The notes: generated by a model from the letters alone, not told the origin. DNA of 64,000 bases from Nitrobacter sp. NHB1 (GCF_036964665.1 NZ_JBAMDA010000003.1:1-64000), one strand, 5' to 3'. Counted from the first letter of the stretch, positions 9,345-18,876 are shown. Made by a program: numbers and translations.

Positions 9345-9590
9345 GACCGCACCGATGTTGTCGCGACCGTCGCTTTGGGCAGATACGGATCGATTGTCAT
9401 GTCGAGGCGAGACGAACGCCGCTCGATGCGGCACAGTACCAGATGCTTCACAGCATCGAAGCCGACCGCACCGCGCGCGACCGCGTCGCGCACGGCTGCG
9501 GCCACGTCGTCGATCTTGAGCACCTCCATCAATCGCAGCACCGTACGCATACGCCGAAGACCGCCTGATTGACGCATGCGCGCGGGCACG
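9345..9590 (-). pseudogene. istA: IS21-family IstA transposase, C-terminal fragment
   Basis: The frame reads VLRLMEVLKIDDVAAAVRDA followed by GFDAVKHLVLCRIERRSSRL, typical of the C-terminal end of IstA. The upstream catalytic core is absent. It lies between an IS5 fragment and an IS66 fragment, part of a nested cluster of dead insertion sequences. Confidence 0.6.
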
Positions 9591-9619
9591 GGCAGGTTTA
9601 TGATAGCATTGCGTGAAGG

Positions 9620-10000
9620 TCAGACGGCTTGCTGAGAGGTGGGCTCGTCGGCTTGGCGCAGGCGTTTCCACTCCCAGGGCAGCAGTTCGTGCAGACGCGA
9701 TGCGGGAAGATCGGCGATACGGGAGAGGACGTCGGCGAGCCAGGCCTTGGGACCGACGTCGGTGAGGCGACAGGTCGTGATCATCGTCAGCATGATGGCA
9801 GCACGGTCGGCGCCGCGCTGGCTGCCGGCGAAGGTCCAGTTGCGCCTTCCCAAGGTGATACCTCTCAATGCGCGCTCAGCACAATTGTTGGTCAAGCAGA
9901 TCCTGCCATCGTCGAGGACGCGGGCGAAGTCGTCCCAGCGCCTGAGCATGTAATTCATGGGCTTCAGAACCTCGGAGGAGCGCGAGAGGGTTTCTCGCTC
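9620..10000 (-). pseudogene. IS66-family TnpC transposase, C-terminal fragment
   Basis: Reads SRSSEVLKPMNYMLRRWDDF, then the conserved LTNNCAERALRGITLGRRNW with the catalytic Glu, and ends with the usual LHELLPWEWKRL. The N-terminal two thirds are missing. Its 5' end meets the tail of a GH15 gene on the opposite strand near 10000, so an IS66 insertion or later deletion probably truncated that gene. Confidence 0.75.
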
Positions 10001-10005
10001 GCGCA

Positions 10006-10365
10006 GCAGCAATCGAACGAGAGCTGGCTTCCGACGGCTTCGCCCTTCGTTACCGCACAGAAAGCCGCGCCGACGGATTGCCCGCCGGAGAAGGGGTATT
10101 CCTGGCCTGCAGCTTTTGGCTCGCCGATATCTACCAGCGGCAGGGCCGGACAGCCGAAGCTGACGCACTCGTTGACCGCTTGCTGTCATTGCGCAATGAC
10201 CTCGACCTTCTCAGCGAAGAGTACGATACAGCGCCAAACGACAGGTCGGCAATTTTCCGCAGGCCTTCTCACATTCTCACATCTTGCGCTCGTCAGAACG
10301 GCCCTTAACCTGCATAAACAACAGCCAGTCCGTGATAGCCTGCACGAACAAAACAAGCCATAATC
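10006..10365 (+). pseudogene. Glycoside hydrolase family 15 (glucoamylase-like), C-terminal remnant
   Basis: Three plus-strand frames joined in order give a GH15 C-terminus: IERELASDGFALRYRTESRA, then GEGVFLACSFWLADIYQRQG and LLSLRNDLDLLSEEYDTA, then RQVGNFPQAF, and finally FSHLALVRTALNLHKQQP ending in TAA at about 10365. Frameshifts fall near 10230-10245 and 10270 (beside a repeated TTCTCAC). The catalytic domain is lost on the left, where IS66 sequence begins. GH15 enzymes hydrolyse alpha-glucans or trehalose-like sugars. The convergent GMC oxidoreductase may once have belonged to the same sugar-oxidation cluster. Confidence 0.65.
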
Positions 10366-10383
10366 GGAAGCTTGCGGAGCGCA

Positions 10384-11947
10384 TCAGTAGCTGGCTGCGA
10401 TGCGGTCGGCTACGCGAAGCGCGTTCGCGATGATCGTCAACGTTGGGTTCACCGCGCCGATCGACGGGAAAGAGCTGGCGTCAGTCACGTAAAGGTTGCC
10501 GATTCCGTGTGCTCGGCAGTCCAGATCGAGCACGCTCGTTGTCGGGTCATGGCCGAATCTCAGGGTGCCGGCCTGATGCGCAGTACCGCTGGTCGGCGTG
10601 TCCTGCCCGAAATATAACGAGCGATTCAAAAGATGCGGATGAATGTCGAGGCCATCGAGCATGCTGCGCAGCTTCTCGCGCAGCCGATGATGGCCCTCCA
10701 TGTTGGTTTCCGTCAAATCGAGGTGGACGCGGCTGTCCTTGTAAAAAACCCGGTTTTCCGCCTTTGGCAAGTCCTCGGATGTCAGCCAGAAATCAATCGA
10801 GTGTTCTGCGATCCACGAGAACGGCCGGCTCGGCAGCCACTGCATGAATTCGGGTAATCCCTCCACCTCAATCTGAGTTCCGTCCGACTTGCCTACCATC
10901 TGGATGTGGCCGAGAGGAAACTCCCAATCGTTCAACGGGCTGCGATCGTGGCCGTAATAGAAATCGTTCAGGCCAAGCGTCTTCTGGAATTGAGTGGGGT
11001 TCGCGATCTTTGAGATGGCGAGCACCACCGCATTATTGTGACGCATGTAGTTGCGGCCGACGAGGCCCGAGCCGTTCGCTAGGCCAGTCGGATGGGTATC
11101 GCTCGCGGAGCGCAGAAAAAGCAGCGCCGAGGAAAGCGCTCCGCAAGCTACCACCACAATGTCAGACCGGAGTATATGCCGTTTACCTTCGAGCAATACC
11201 TGGACGCCCGTAACCGTGCTACCGCTCGGGCTGGTCACCAACCGCTCGGCATAGGTGTTGCGTAGAAGCGTGAAGTTCGAATGCGCGGCCAGGATCGGGT
11301 CAACGCACATGATCTGGGCGTCTGCCTTGCCGTTGGTGAGACTGGGATATCCGTCGAAGGGGTCACAGCGCAAAAGCCGCGAATGCGGCAGAGTGCCGCC
11401 GCGTCCATCCTCCTCCATGGTGGAAGGGGTGATATCCCGCCCGGATAAGGTCGTCTGAAAGCTTCTGGATGCGAGGCTCGTGACTGATCGCAGGCTTCGG
11501 GTAAGGTTTGGTCCAAGGCGGCTCGGTCGGGTCCTCACCGCGAGCGCCGTGCACCTCAAAAAGATCCTCCGCTGCCTGATAATACGGTTCGAGCACGTCG
11601 TATTTGATTGGCCATTCCGATGAGATACCATCGGAATGGTGAACGCCAAAGAAGTCGCTCTCGCGAAGCCGAAACAGCGCTCCGCCGTAGACTTTGGAAT
11701 TGCCTCCGACGAAATAATGCAATCCCGGCCTAAATGTGTTGCCGGAAGAAGAACTCCAAGTCTCGTCGGCCTGGTAGCGCGCCTTTCGGAAGACCTCGTC
11801 CGTGTCCCAATTCTGGCGCTCACGCGGCAGATAATCCCCTCTTTCAACCATGAGGATTTTCTTGCCCGTGCGGGCGAGCGACCAGCCGATCGAGCCCCCG
11901 CCCGGTCCGGACCCGATGATGATAACGTCGTATCGGTCGCCATTCAT
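10384..11947 (-). pseudogene. GMC-family FAD-dependent oxidoreductase, frameshifted
   Basis: The start ATG at 11947 leads into YDVIIIGSGPGGGSIGWSLA, an FAD-binding dinucleotide fold, then VGGNSKVYGGALFRLRESDF. That frame breaks near 11436 (coding strand run of four C), and the remainder continues in another frame from RLLRCDPFDGYP through VVVACGALSSALLFLRSASD to the family C-terminus TDASSFPSIGAVNPTLTIIA, ending at 10384. One indel restores about 520 codons. Such enzymes oxidise glucose, gluconate, choline or alcohols; the substrate is unknown. Upstream sequence is cut by the ISL3 element. Inactive if the shift is real. Confidence 0.8.
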
Positions 11948-12092
11948 CCCGCTTTCCTTTGGATCATCATTGGGGAAACAGTCACTGGCGCCTTCATGTT
12001 CCATGGTAATCAGCGGCGAACCTTCGCGGGCTTGGAGTGTTATGAAGCCAGCAGCCCGCCATCCCGTTGTGGGTAAAACCGCGCGCAACTTT

Positions 12093-13750
12093 GGGTCTGA
12101 CGCATATTTGATGACGGCGTCGGGGATCATGCGGCCCCGAACAATCGTGCTTCGAGAAGGTCAATTTTTGCGCGACCATACATTTGTCGTTTGACGAGTT
12201 TGAGTTTCGTAATTTGTCCTTCGACCTGGCCGTTTGACCAAGCCTGGGTGATCGCAGCGCGCACGGCGGCTCTATCCTTGACGATTCCCCTTGCGAGAGA
12301 TGAGACGAGGCTTGTCTGTGCGTTCGCGATCCAGGCGTCGAGTTTGGCCTCGTCCTTCTTCCGGATCATGTCGTGGAACTGGTCGACGAGCGTGCGGGCC
12401 TCCACAAGGGACGGCACACCGGCCTCGATGGCGGCAATGACCACGGCATCAGCCTTGGTCATGCAATCTCGTTTAATCGTCATGAGACGGGCGATAGTTC
12501 TGGCCGAGGGAATTCTTTGCAGCGGTTGTTTGCTGATCGCTTCGGACCGACGGCGACGTGTTGTCCACTCGCCAACCGAACGCAGAGATCCCCGGAACCC
12601 TCGCGCCTGCAAGCGACGCCAGAGTTCGGCGCCGTTGCGGCAGCCACCGCTCCACTCGTCCTCAAGGAACAGATAATACGCGTCGAGCGAGCGCCGCCGC
12701 GTTTGGAACATGTCGGTTCGCCCGCCACGCAAGATCTGGCGAACGAGATTGCGACTATGGCCCAGGCGGTGGACGATCTGCTTGATCGACATGCCGTCCC
12801 GCGCGAGCGTCACGATTACCGTATTTGTATCCTCGCGCCGCATATAACTCTTGTATCGCAGCCTTTCTGCCGAGGTGAGCAGTTCTGGGGTAATTGCCGG
12901 CGTGCCGATCGCGCTGCGGATTGCGCGCATGGACTTGCGCACCGCGTCGAGGAAGGCCGCGCTGGCGTTCTCCATCAGGTGCCAACGATCGGCGACCTGA
13001 ACTGCGTCGGGTAGCGCCTTGGCGGCCGCCTCGCCATAACCGCCACCGCGATCGCGGGACACGATCTTGATCCCAGGATGATCGGCGAGCCAGGCGCGAA
13101 CTGTCGCGACCTCGCGATCTGGCAACAACGTCACGATCCGTCGCCGCTCGAGATCACAGACGATCGTTCCGTAGCAGCGATTGCGTCGAAAGGCCCAATC
13201 ATCGATGCCGACGACGGTCAGAGGATCGGCTCGTGGCACCGTCCGCCGTCGTACAACCCGAAGCAACGTATCGTTGCTGACCGGCAGCATCAGTCGTTTG
13301 GCGAAGCTCGCTGCTGGTCTGCCGCCAAGTGCCACCCCCAGATGGTGGACGATGCATTCCAGCCGTGCCGTCCGGCGCGACCGGGTCGGAAGAACATCGT
13401 CCCCGAACCGCTCAGCAAAAATCTGCCGCCGGCAATGAGGCACCTCGCAAACGAACCGTCGCGTGATCACGCGGAGGCGTACTTCTTTGCCTGCACAGGG
13501 CAAATCCGCAACCTGTCTGTCGTATCGGTTATGGATCCAGCGCGATCTCGTCCCGCACAATGGGCACTCGGTCACACCGCCATCGGATCGAACGGTCAAA
13601 ATAATCGAGTCAGATGAATCACTTACGCTCTCGATAACCAACCCACTCGGCACAAGCGACGAGATTCGAATGCCAGCTCGCATGGTCCTGATTCCCCCGT
13701 TGGAGAACCACAAGCTCGGCAGAAAAAATCATCAGATGTGAGTCAGACCC
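12093..13750 (-). mobile_element. ISL3-family insertion sequence, intact
   Basis: The element is bounded by inverted repeats: GGGTCTGACGCATATTTGAT at the left and, read in reverse complement, GGGTCTGACTCACATCTGAT at the right. It is about 1.66 kb and encodes one full-length transposase. I did not find a clean 8-bp target duplication, so one flank may have been rearranged. It lies just upstream of the GMC oxidoreductase. Confidence 0.85.
12127..13683 (-). CDS. ISL3-family transposase
   Basis: A 518-residue transposase. It has an N-terminal zinc-finger region with cysteine pairs (CPLCGTRSRW and CEVPHCRRQI), followed by the DDE domain beginning VVGIDDWAFRRNRCYGTIVC, with KIVSRDRGGGYGEAA and QVADRWHLMENASAA. 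The C-terminal part, SNGQVEGQITKLKLVKRQMY, holds the conserved Glu. The open frame starts at a TTG at 13713; the ATG at 13683 is more usual. All family motifs are present, so it is probably active. Confidence 0.88.
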   Translation of the reverse strand: MRAGIRISSLVPSGLVIESVSDSSDSIILTVRSDGGVTECPLCGTRSRWIHNRYDRQVADLPCAGKEVRLRVITRRFVCEVPHCRRQIFAERFGDDVLPTRSRRTARLECIVHHLGVALGGRPAASFAKRLMLPVSNDTLLRVVRRRTVPRADPLTVVGIDDWAFRRNRCYGTIVCDLERRRIVTLLPDREVATVRAWLADHPGIKIVSRDRGGGYGEAAAKALPDAVQVADRWHLMENASAAFLDAVRKSMRAIRSAIGTPAITPELLTSAERLRYKSYMRREDTNTVIVTLARDGMSIKQIVHRLGHSRNLVRQILRGGRTDMFQTRRRSLDAYYLFLEDEWSGGCRNGAELWRRLQARGFRGSLRSVGEWTTRRRRSEAISKQPLQRIPSARTIARLMTIKRDCMTKADAVVIAAIEAGVPSLVEARTLVDQFHDMIRKKDEAKLDAWIANAQTSLVSSLARGIVKDRAAVRAAITQAWSNGQVEGQITKLKLVKRQMYGRAKIDLLEARLFGAA

Positions 13751-13888
13751 AAACTTTGACCCCGCCGGAAAAGTCTCACAGTGCGCTGGTTATGTTGAAA
13801 AAAATATTGGAATTGAAGAGGGCGACTTTTGTATCCAACCATGACCCTACCCAGGAAGTGGATTCGCGCGCGTAATCAATGAGATGCT

Positions 13889-14452
13889 TCAACCTTGGGA
13901 GGAGGCGCCATTGGAAGCGATTTCACAGTCCGCCGCGATTAGGGCGTCGATATCCTCTTCGGTAAGCGCGGGACGGCTCAGCAGGGCTGCAGCGACGCGC
14001 TGGATCGCAGGCCAGTTTTCTTGGACCAGATCGGCAGTCTTTTGGGTCGTACGGCTGAACAGGCGGCCGAACTCCTCTGTCTCGGCGCCGTCCAACTCGA
14101 CGTAGCTGCCCGGCACCGCCGGCTTGCCGTGCTGCCGCAACACCAGCATCGCCAGCAGGCTGGTCGCGTTGGCGCGATCCACGCGCCAGCCACCATCGCA
14201 CGCGCGATTCTGGGCCACTATGGACATGGGACGGTAGTGATGCTCGGCCTGCGGGCCGGCCAGCGCGACAATGGCGTACTTCTCCGGCGTCTCAAGGTCG
14301 TCGTTGGTGAGGTGAGTCGTCCTTGACGTCGTCACCACGGCGCTGGCGCCGTCGAGTGCATCGAGGGTCGCGTAGCTTACCGGGATGTCCAGCACGCGCG
14401 CGATCACTGCGTGTCCGGCCTCGTGATGGGCGATGGTCTCTTTCTTCCCCAC
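13889..14452 (-). CDS. M41-like zinc peptidase domain protein (no AAA domain)
   Basis: About 187 residues with the metalloprotease motif HHEAGHAVIARVL near the N-terminus and a later region resembling the FtsH peptidase fold (VALAGPQAEHHYRP, and LVQENWPAIQRVAAALLSRP near the C-terminus). The AAA ATPase domain of FtsH is absent, as in stand-alone M41-like proteins of rhizobia. The open frame reaches 14680, but the extra N-terminus looks unlike protein; GTG at 14452 with GGAG nine bases upstream fits better. Substrate unknown. It is flanked by an ISL3 element and an IstA fragment. Confidence 0.6.
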   Translation of the reverse strand: MGKKETIAHHEAGHAVIARVLDIPVSYATLDALDGASAVVTTSRTTHLTNDDLETPEKYAIVALAGPQAEHHYRPMSIVAQNRACDGGWRVDRANATSLLAMLVLRQHGKPAVPGSYVELDGAETEEFGRLFSRTTQKTADLVQENWPAIQRVAAALLSRPALTEEDIDALIAADCEIASNGASSQG

Positions 14453-14539
14453 GACGACAAGCTCCGATAACCTGCTGACCAAAGCAGCCGACCTGGCGCT
14501 CGAACGCCGCATCGGCCTGACCTGACCTCGGACGTTACC

Positions 14540-14680
14540 CGATGGCCAAACGGAAGAAAGGTAGCAAGACGGCACCGAAGGGCAAGGCGCCGCTCGGGGC
14601 TTTGCCCCTCCGAGATCCCGGTTGGGAAGCTTCATCTCGCCGGCGGATGTCGGCGCTTCCCGCCCAGGCAGCTTCAGCAT
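14540..14680 (+). CDS. Possible short lysine-rich protein
   Basis: An open frame of 46 residues starting MAKRKKGSKTAPKGKAP. The basic start looks protein-like, but there is no clear ribosome binding site and the second half is unremarkable. It lies between the M41-like gene and IS21 debris, and could be a remnant. Low confidence. Confidence 0.2.
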
Positions 14681-14809
14681 GACTCATACCGGATCGATCG
14701 GGAGATAACGCACATGACGGGCGCCAGTCCGCCGGACGCGGAATCGCCGAGCAAGACGGCAATGCCGCCGGTAACAACCACGAGCGAGGAGTCCAAATGT
14801 CGCGCTCGT

Positions 14810-15208
14810 CCGGCGCTCGAAAGCGGCGTAGCGTTCACAAAACCAGGCGTAGCCGTAGCCGTCGGGATGGGTAGCGCGATATTCCTGCCACAACAGCGTT
14901 AGCGTCACGCCCTTGCGCTTCAGCTCCCGGGCGATCAGTGCAAAGTCCGGCTCGCGCTGATCGCGGGGCGGACGGCCGGCACGGCCGAACAGCAGCCGTT
15001 CAAGCGCCACGTCATCGTCATGGGCCGGCGGCAGCGGCCACGACAGACCGGCCTCCCGCGCCCGCAGCAGATAGGTCGATATCATCGTCTTGCTGATCTG
15101 CAGCCGTTCCGAAATCTCGCGCACCGACAGACCCTGTTCATGGGTCAGGCGCAGGATCGTGCGGATATCCCTCACTGTCGTTTGTCTCGCTTGCTTCCGT
15201 CTTGGCAT
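14810..15208 (-). pseudogene. istA: IS21-family IstA transposase, N-terminal fragment
   Basis: Starts MPRRKQARQTTVRDIRTILR at 15208 and contains the helix-turn-helix LSVREISERLQISKTMISTY and the IstA segment LTLLWQEYRATHPDGYGYAW. After about 133 codons (ERRTSATF) the frame becomes unrelated, so the DDE catalytic core is gone. The element's terminal tandem repeats are preserved upstream at 15287-15378. Confidence 0.78.
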
Positions 15209-15286
15209 GGCCCCTCTCAACTCAATCGTGAGGGCCAAACTGCCAGAACGGCGCAGCCGAGAACCGGTCGCCAAATCCAATCCCGG

Positions 15287-15378
15287 AACTGTCCGGGATT
15301 TAGTGAAATAGCTGTCCCGTAACTACTGAAATCGCTGTCCGGGGTTTACCGGAATCTCTGTCCGGGAATTACTGAAAC
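15287..15378. repeat. Four tandem 23-bp repeats at an IS21-type end
   Basis: Four adjacent copies with an exact 23-bp period, at 15287, 15310, 15333 and 15356, share the core CTGTCC(C/G)G followed by a TACTGAAA-like end. IS21 elements carry multiple repeats at their ends that act as transposase binding sites, and the IstA fragment starts 79 bp away, so this is probably the transposon end. It abuts an IS5 fragment beginning near 15385. Confidence 0.75.
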
Positions 15379-15384
15379 ACGCAC

Positions 15385-15776
15385 ATTGCGCACGCGAAGG
15401 CGCTTCCGGGAAATCCATACGACGGCCACACGCTGGAAAGCATCATCCCCGATGTCGAGCGTCAAATCGGCGCGCCCATCAATCGGCTCGCCGCCGACAA
15501 GGGCTATAGGGGCCACAATGCTCCGCCAGAATACAAGTTCAGGATTTACATCTCGGGCCAGAAACGCGGTGTCACCGCCCCGATCAAGCGCGACCTGCGA
15601 CGACGTTCGGCGATCGAGCCTGTGATCGGTCACGCAAAATCAGACCACCGCATGGACCGCAATTATCTCAAGGGCTCCGAAGGCGACGCCATCAACGCCG
15701 TGCTCGCCGCCGCCGCGGCCGCATGCCAACCATTAATCATTCTCGGTCGCATGAAATCTCGTTCTTCACGGACGAC
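15385..15776 (+). mobile_element. IS5-family element, truncated and internally deleted copy
   Basis: Matches the distal third of the element at 21461-23007 in opposite orientation: ESIIPDVERQIGAPINRLAA through RRRSAIEPVIGHAKSDHRMD to the terminal sequence ending CACGGACGAC at 15776. After NAVLAA about 80 bp are missing, removing the segment GYNFRRLLAWLRLLLRAWLV. The IS21 element appears to have inserted into it at the left. Not functional. Confidence 0.8.
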
Positions 15777-15976
15777 TACTTCGGCGGCCGCAACCCAGGC
15801 GAATTTGCCCAAGCGTCCAAATAAGCTGCGGTATCGACTCTACGAGCGCACTTTTCGAGGCAGCTTTTCTCGGCGCCGGGTGGGAGCACGCTGGCTTGTT
15901 CCTCTACGCCGTTAGCGAAAGCCTTGAGCCGATTGTGTAGTGAAATGGTCGATTTGGAACGTTGCCGTTTTTGCAT
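15776..15976 (-). CDS. Small conserved-looking hypothetical protein
   Basis: Starts MQKRQRSKSTISLHNRLKAF at 15976 and gives 66 residues ending DAWANSPGLRPPK. It is soluble and basic, of the type seen in mobile regions of rhizobial genomes. The open frame extends to 16102, but the upstream part is less protein-like. The function is unknown. Its stop codon coincides with the end of the IS5 fragment. Confidence 0.45.
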   Translation of the reverse strand: MQKRQRSKSTISLHNRLKAFANGVEEQASVLPPGAEKSCLEKCARRVDTAAYLDAWANSPGLRPPK

Positions 15977-16153
15977 GGCGGACCTCGTCCGTTTGAGTAG
16001 CGGGAGGGGCCGTAGCCTTTTCTCATCATCGATGGATACCGCGGGGTCGTGCGATGACGACGGCAACGCTAGGGCAAACCTGAGTCGAAAGCTTTCACCC
16101 ATGTCAAAGTTGACGCTCGTGACGCGTTAAATAAACGTGAACGGTTGAACCGC

Positions 16154-16377
16154 TCAGTGATATCCCTTTCGGGCTTTCCGAGTGTAGTGGCCGACCATGG
16201 CCAGGTCAGCGGTGCCGCGCGTGGGATAGTTGTCGAGACGCACCTGACCAGGCCGGCCGAGACGCCCCCCTCGCGGACGAGCGACCAGCCGCCGAACAAA
16301 TCGGGCTGCACGTCGAGCTTGTAGAATCGCTGCATGTTTTGGGTCGCGCCGATGCGGGTGAGTACGATAGCGGTCAT
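16154..16377 (-). pseudogene. WGR-domain protein, frameshifted
   Basis: The N-terminus reads MQRFYKLDVQPDLFGGWSLV and then RE before a run of G. One base (a T, which would also recreate the Trp of the WGR motif) appears to be missing near 16262-16268; the other frame continues RPGQVRLDNYPTRGTADLAM to a stop at 16154. The intact product would be about 75 residues. WGR domains bind nucleic acids or accompany DNA-processing proteins. The start at 16377 overlaps the stop of the resolvase fragment, suggesting a former operon. Confidence 0.65.
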
Positions 16378-16590
16378 GATTGCCTCCTTGAGATTGTCGA
16401 GCGGTGAACGCCGTAAGACTCGGCCAGCTTCACCTGGGTTTCGCCATTGGCCAGACGCTCGCGTATCTCCGCGAGCTGCACGGCCTTGAGCTTCGGTTTG
16501 CGGCCCATCTTCACGCCACGGGCTTTCGGCTGGCGGCGGCCTTCATTGGTGCGTTGAGGATGCGCTCGCGCTCTGGGCCAGCGAGTGGCC
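16374..16590 (-). pseudogene. Serine resolvase, C-terminal fragment
   Basis: Reads EGRRQPKARGVKMGRKPKLK, then LAEIRERLANGETQVKLAES and a helix-turn-helix ending HRSTISRR, typical of the C-terminal DNA-binding region of transposon-borne serine recombinases. The catalytic N-terminus is absent, replaced by an IS4-family fragment at about 16575. Not functional. Confidence 0.65.
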
Positions 16591-16737
16591 GATGATCGAC
16601 ACTGCGAGCGATGCACTCGTCATGACGCCGAGCGCACCATTGGCCAAGGACGCCACGCGCTTAGCATGGAGGTCATCGGCGAAGATTCCAGCGAGAAAGT
16701 CGTGAACAAAATCAATGCGCTTGATCGGACGGCTCAT
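16575..16737 (-). pseudogene. IS4-family transposase, N-terminal fragment
   Basis: Starts MSRPIKRIDFVHDFLAGIFA and reads through SLANGALGVMTSASLAVSII and GHSLAQ before joining the resolvase remnant. This is the N-terminus of the transposase type whose C-terminus is at 5774-6060. Not functional. Confidence 0.6.
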
Positions 16738-16927
16738 GGCGGCGGCTCGTAAGGATGCGAGTCGCGATCCTCATGAGGTGTCGGACAAATCAGGCTCATC
16801 TGAGTCCGCCCAAAATGAGGGGAGCCATGAGGCAGGGGTCCACATCAAGGCTCCAAAGTGAGAATCAGCAATCACCTTGGAATCACTCGGACTTCAGCCA
16901 CTCAACCCTTTTCGAAACGACCTCTAA

Positions 16928-18359
16928 CATTACAGTTGCCGTTTTGATTTGAAGTGAGCGCGCTGAGCGGCAGCCTGGTGAGCCCTGCGCCAGCAAGACC
17001 ATGCGATGATGTGTGCGGGTTGGATCCGCTTTCGCGCGAGTCGGATGGCAACGCGGCGAATTTCCTGGATCGACCAACGGATCAGTGGCGGCGTGGTGAT
17101 GCTTTGGCTTTTGCCGGCGGGCGGCGTTTGGTTTTTTTGGGTGGCGGATTAGCGCGATGTCGGATCGCCGCCATCATGGCGAAGGCGAGCATCACCAGGG
17201 ACACATGACGGTGCCACCCATGCCAGGATCTGCTCTCGTTGTGATCGAGGCCGAACTCGTTTTTCGCGGTTTCAAAGCTGTCCTCGATTGCCCATCGATG
17301 GCCTTCAACCGCGACCAGCGTTTCAATTGATGTGCCTGCTGGACACCAGGTGGTGAAGAAGGCGAGGTCATCGTCGGCGATGCGACGGCGGATCAGGAGA
17401 CCGCGCGTCCACACACCATCATTTGTGCGGTTGAACTGACCGGCCTCGAGATCGGCCAATTCGAGATAACACCAGTCGTGCAGCCGCGGCCCTTTGGTTC
17501 CGGCTCCCGCCGACAGGCGCTTCCAGTCAGATGAGCGCCGCGTCCGGGCGATGTCTGCAGCCGTCCCGGCGACCGGCGATCGCTTGCCCCAGGATCGAAA
17601 CACATGAGCGCTGCTGACCCCAAGCACGTAGCCTTTGCCTGCCCGACGCAGTTGCTGTTCGATGTCGCCAACACCGTAGACGGTATCACCGGCAACCCAC
17701 TTGAATGGGACAGACGCGGCTATCGCGCGTGCGATCATTCTTGTCGCAAGCTTCGGTTTGGTCGCAAAGCCGACGTCGGCAGGCACATATGCGGCTTTTA
17801 GACGGTCGGGATCGTCGGTCCATTCCTTCGCAAGATACAACGCCCGATCGATGAACGCATGACCATGACGCGAAACGTAGGTCGCGAAGACCCCGATCTG
17901 GCAGTTCGTAATCTTCCCTGCCGAACCCGTGTATTGCCGCGCCACGCCGCAGGACGCTTTGCCCTGCTTGAGAAAGCCGGTCTCGTCGATCACCAGCACC
18001 GCATCGTCATCCGCCAGATGCTCGATGACATAGTCGCGCACGATATCGCGCAGGGCATCCGCGTCCCAATCTCCACGACCCAGAATGGCCTGCTGCCGCC
18101 AGGGGCCAGGATCGCCTGCCGCCTCGGCGCGCATCCAACCGGTCTTGCGCGGCTCGTCTCCGAGCAGGCCTTCCAGGAACAGGCCGGCATTCGCTGCAAT
18201 ACGCTGTTGCGTGAACAACGGACGTATCCGCTGCTTGATTTCTCGAAGCGACGCCGCCCACAACGCAAGCGTCTCCTCAATCGACGCTGCTTGCGTCCAT
18301 GATCTCCGAATCATGGTTGCCTATGGATTCAGACGTCTCTCAAAAAGGCAACTGTAGTG
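16928..18359 (-). mobile_element. IS701-family insertion sequence, complete, with CTAA target duplication
   Basis: The left end is CATTACAGTTGCCGTTTTGA; the right end in reverse complement is CACTACAGTTGCCTTTTTGA, an inverted repeat of about 20 bp. CTAA occurs directly outside both ends (16924-16927 and 18360-18363), matching the 4-bp duplications known for IS701. Length is 1432 bp. Clean ends and an intact transposase suggest recent insertion. Confidence 0.9.
17082..18314 (-). CDS. IS701-family transposase
   Basis: A 410-residue DDE transposase with DDDAVLVIDETGFLKQGKAS (first Asp), KWVAGDTVYG (second Asp) and VEGHRWAIEDSFETAKNEFG (catalytic Glu region), ending in a basic tail PPKKTKRRPPAKAKASPRRH. 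Length and motifs fit the family, and it fills the IS at 16928-18359. Confidence 0.92.
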   Translation of the reverse strand: MIRRSWTQAASIEETLALWAASLREIKQRIRPLFTQQRIAANAGLFLEGLLGDEPRKTGWMRAEAAGDPGPWRQQAILGRGDWDADALRDIVRDYVIEHLADDDAVLVIDETGFLKQGKASCGVARQYTGSAGKITNCQIGVFATYVSRHGHAFIDRALYLAKEWTDDPDRLKAAYVPADVGFATKPKLATRMIARAIAASVPFKWVAGDTVYGVGDIEQQLRRAGKGYVLGVSSAHVFRSWGKRSPVAGTAADIARTRRSSDWKRLSAGAGTKGPRLHDWCYLELADLEAGQFNRTNDGVWTRGLLIRRRIADDDLAFFTTWCPAGTSIETLVAVEGHRWAIEDSFETAKNEFGLDHNESRSWHGWHRHVSLVMLAFAMMAAIRHRANPPPKKTKRRPPAKAKASPRRH

Positions 18360-18700
18360 CTAAGACGCAATCCAGCTTTAGTTTCGCTTACAAATCGCAC
18401 CGGCGCACATCAGAACGCGCAGCGCGTAGTCACAAAAAGTTGTCAAGCATCGCTGGCACTCCGGTTGCGGTCGACGCGGATAAAGATATATCTATAATGC
18501 ATCTTTAAAGGGCAGCCTTCGAACATGCGGTACCGGTGTTCCGGCTAGCCGCAGCAAGGATAGGCAGGATAGGTCGCGATCCTGCCTCGCCAAAGCGATC
18601 CGCGACGGAAGGAGCAGCAATGTCAGAGAGAATCAAAGGTTCAACCGTAAACGGGATGATCCTGGCAAGGGCGGCGAGCGGTCTTTCACATAGGAGACGT
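18360..18700. other. Intergenic, nothing recognised
   Basis: About 340 bp between the IS701 element and the small gene at 18701. Short AT-rich patches (for example around 18480-18500) could hold a promoter, but no box or structure stands out. Confidence 0.35.
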
Positions 18701-18850
18701 ATGATGAACACAGCTAACAGATACGATCAGTTCCATGGCAGCGACGAAGGACCATCGTTCGATCCCGCTAACACTTTGGTGCCGATGCTAATCGGAGGTC
18801 TTGGTCTTATTGTCGTTGGGATGATCGCAGTCGGCATATTCGCGGGATGA
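18701..18850 (+). CDS. Small single-span membrane protein, hypothetical
   Basis: 49 residues beginning MMNTANRYDQFHGSDEGPSF, with one strongly hydrophobic segment (VPMLIGGLGLIVVGMIAVGI) near the C-terminus. AGGAG lies four to seven bases before the double ATG at 18701/18704. The topology suggests a short N-terminal tail and one inner-membrane helix. Function unknown. It precedes the hypothetical gene at 18877 on the same strand. Confidence 0.55.
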   Translation: MMNTANRYDQFHGSDEGPSFDPANTLVPMLIGGLGLIVVGMIAVGIFAG

Positions 18851-18876
18851 CCGTTTAATACGGAAGCAGACAAATC

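Noticed and set aside
15287-15378. CRISPR-like array
   Set aside because: The four 23-bp units are directly tandem with no spacers, and no cas genes are nearby; an IS21 end explains them.
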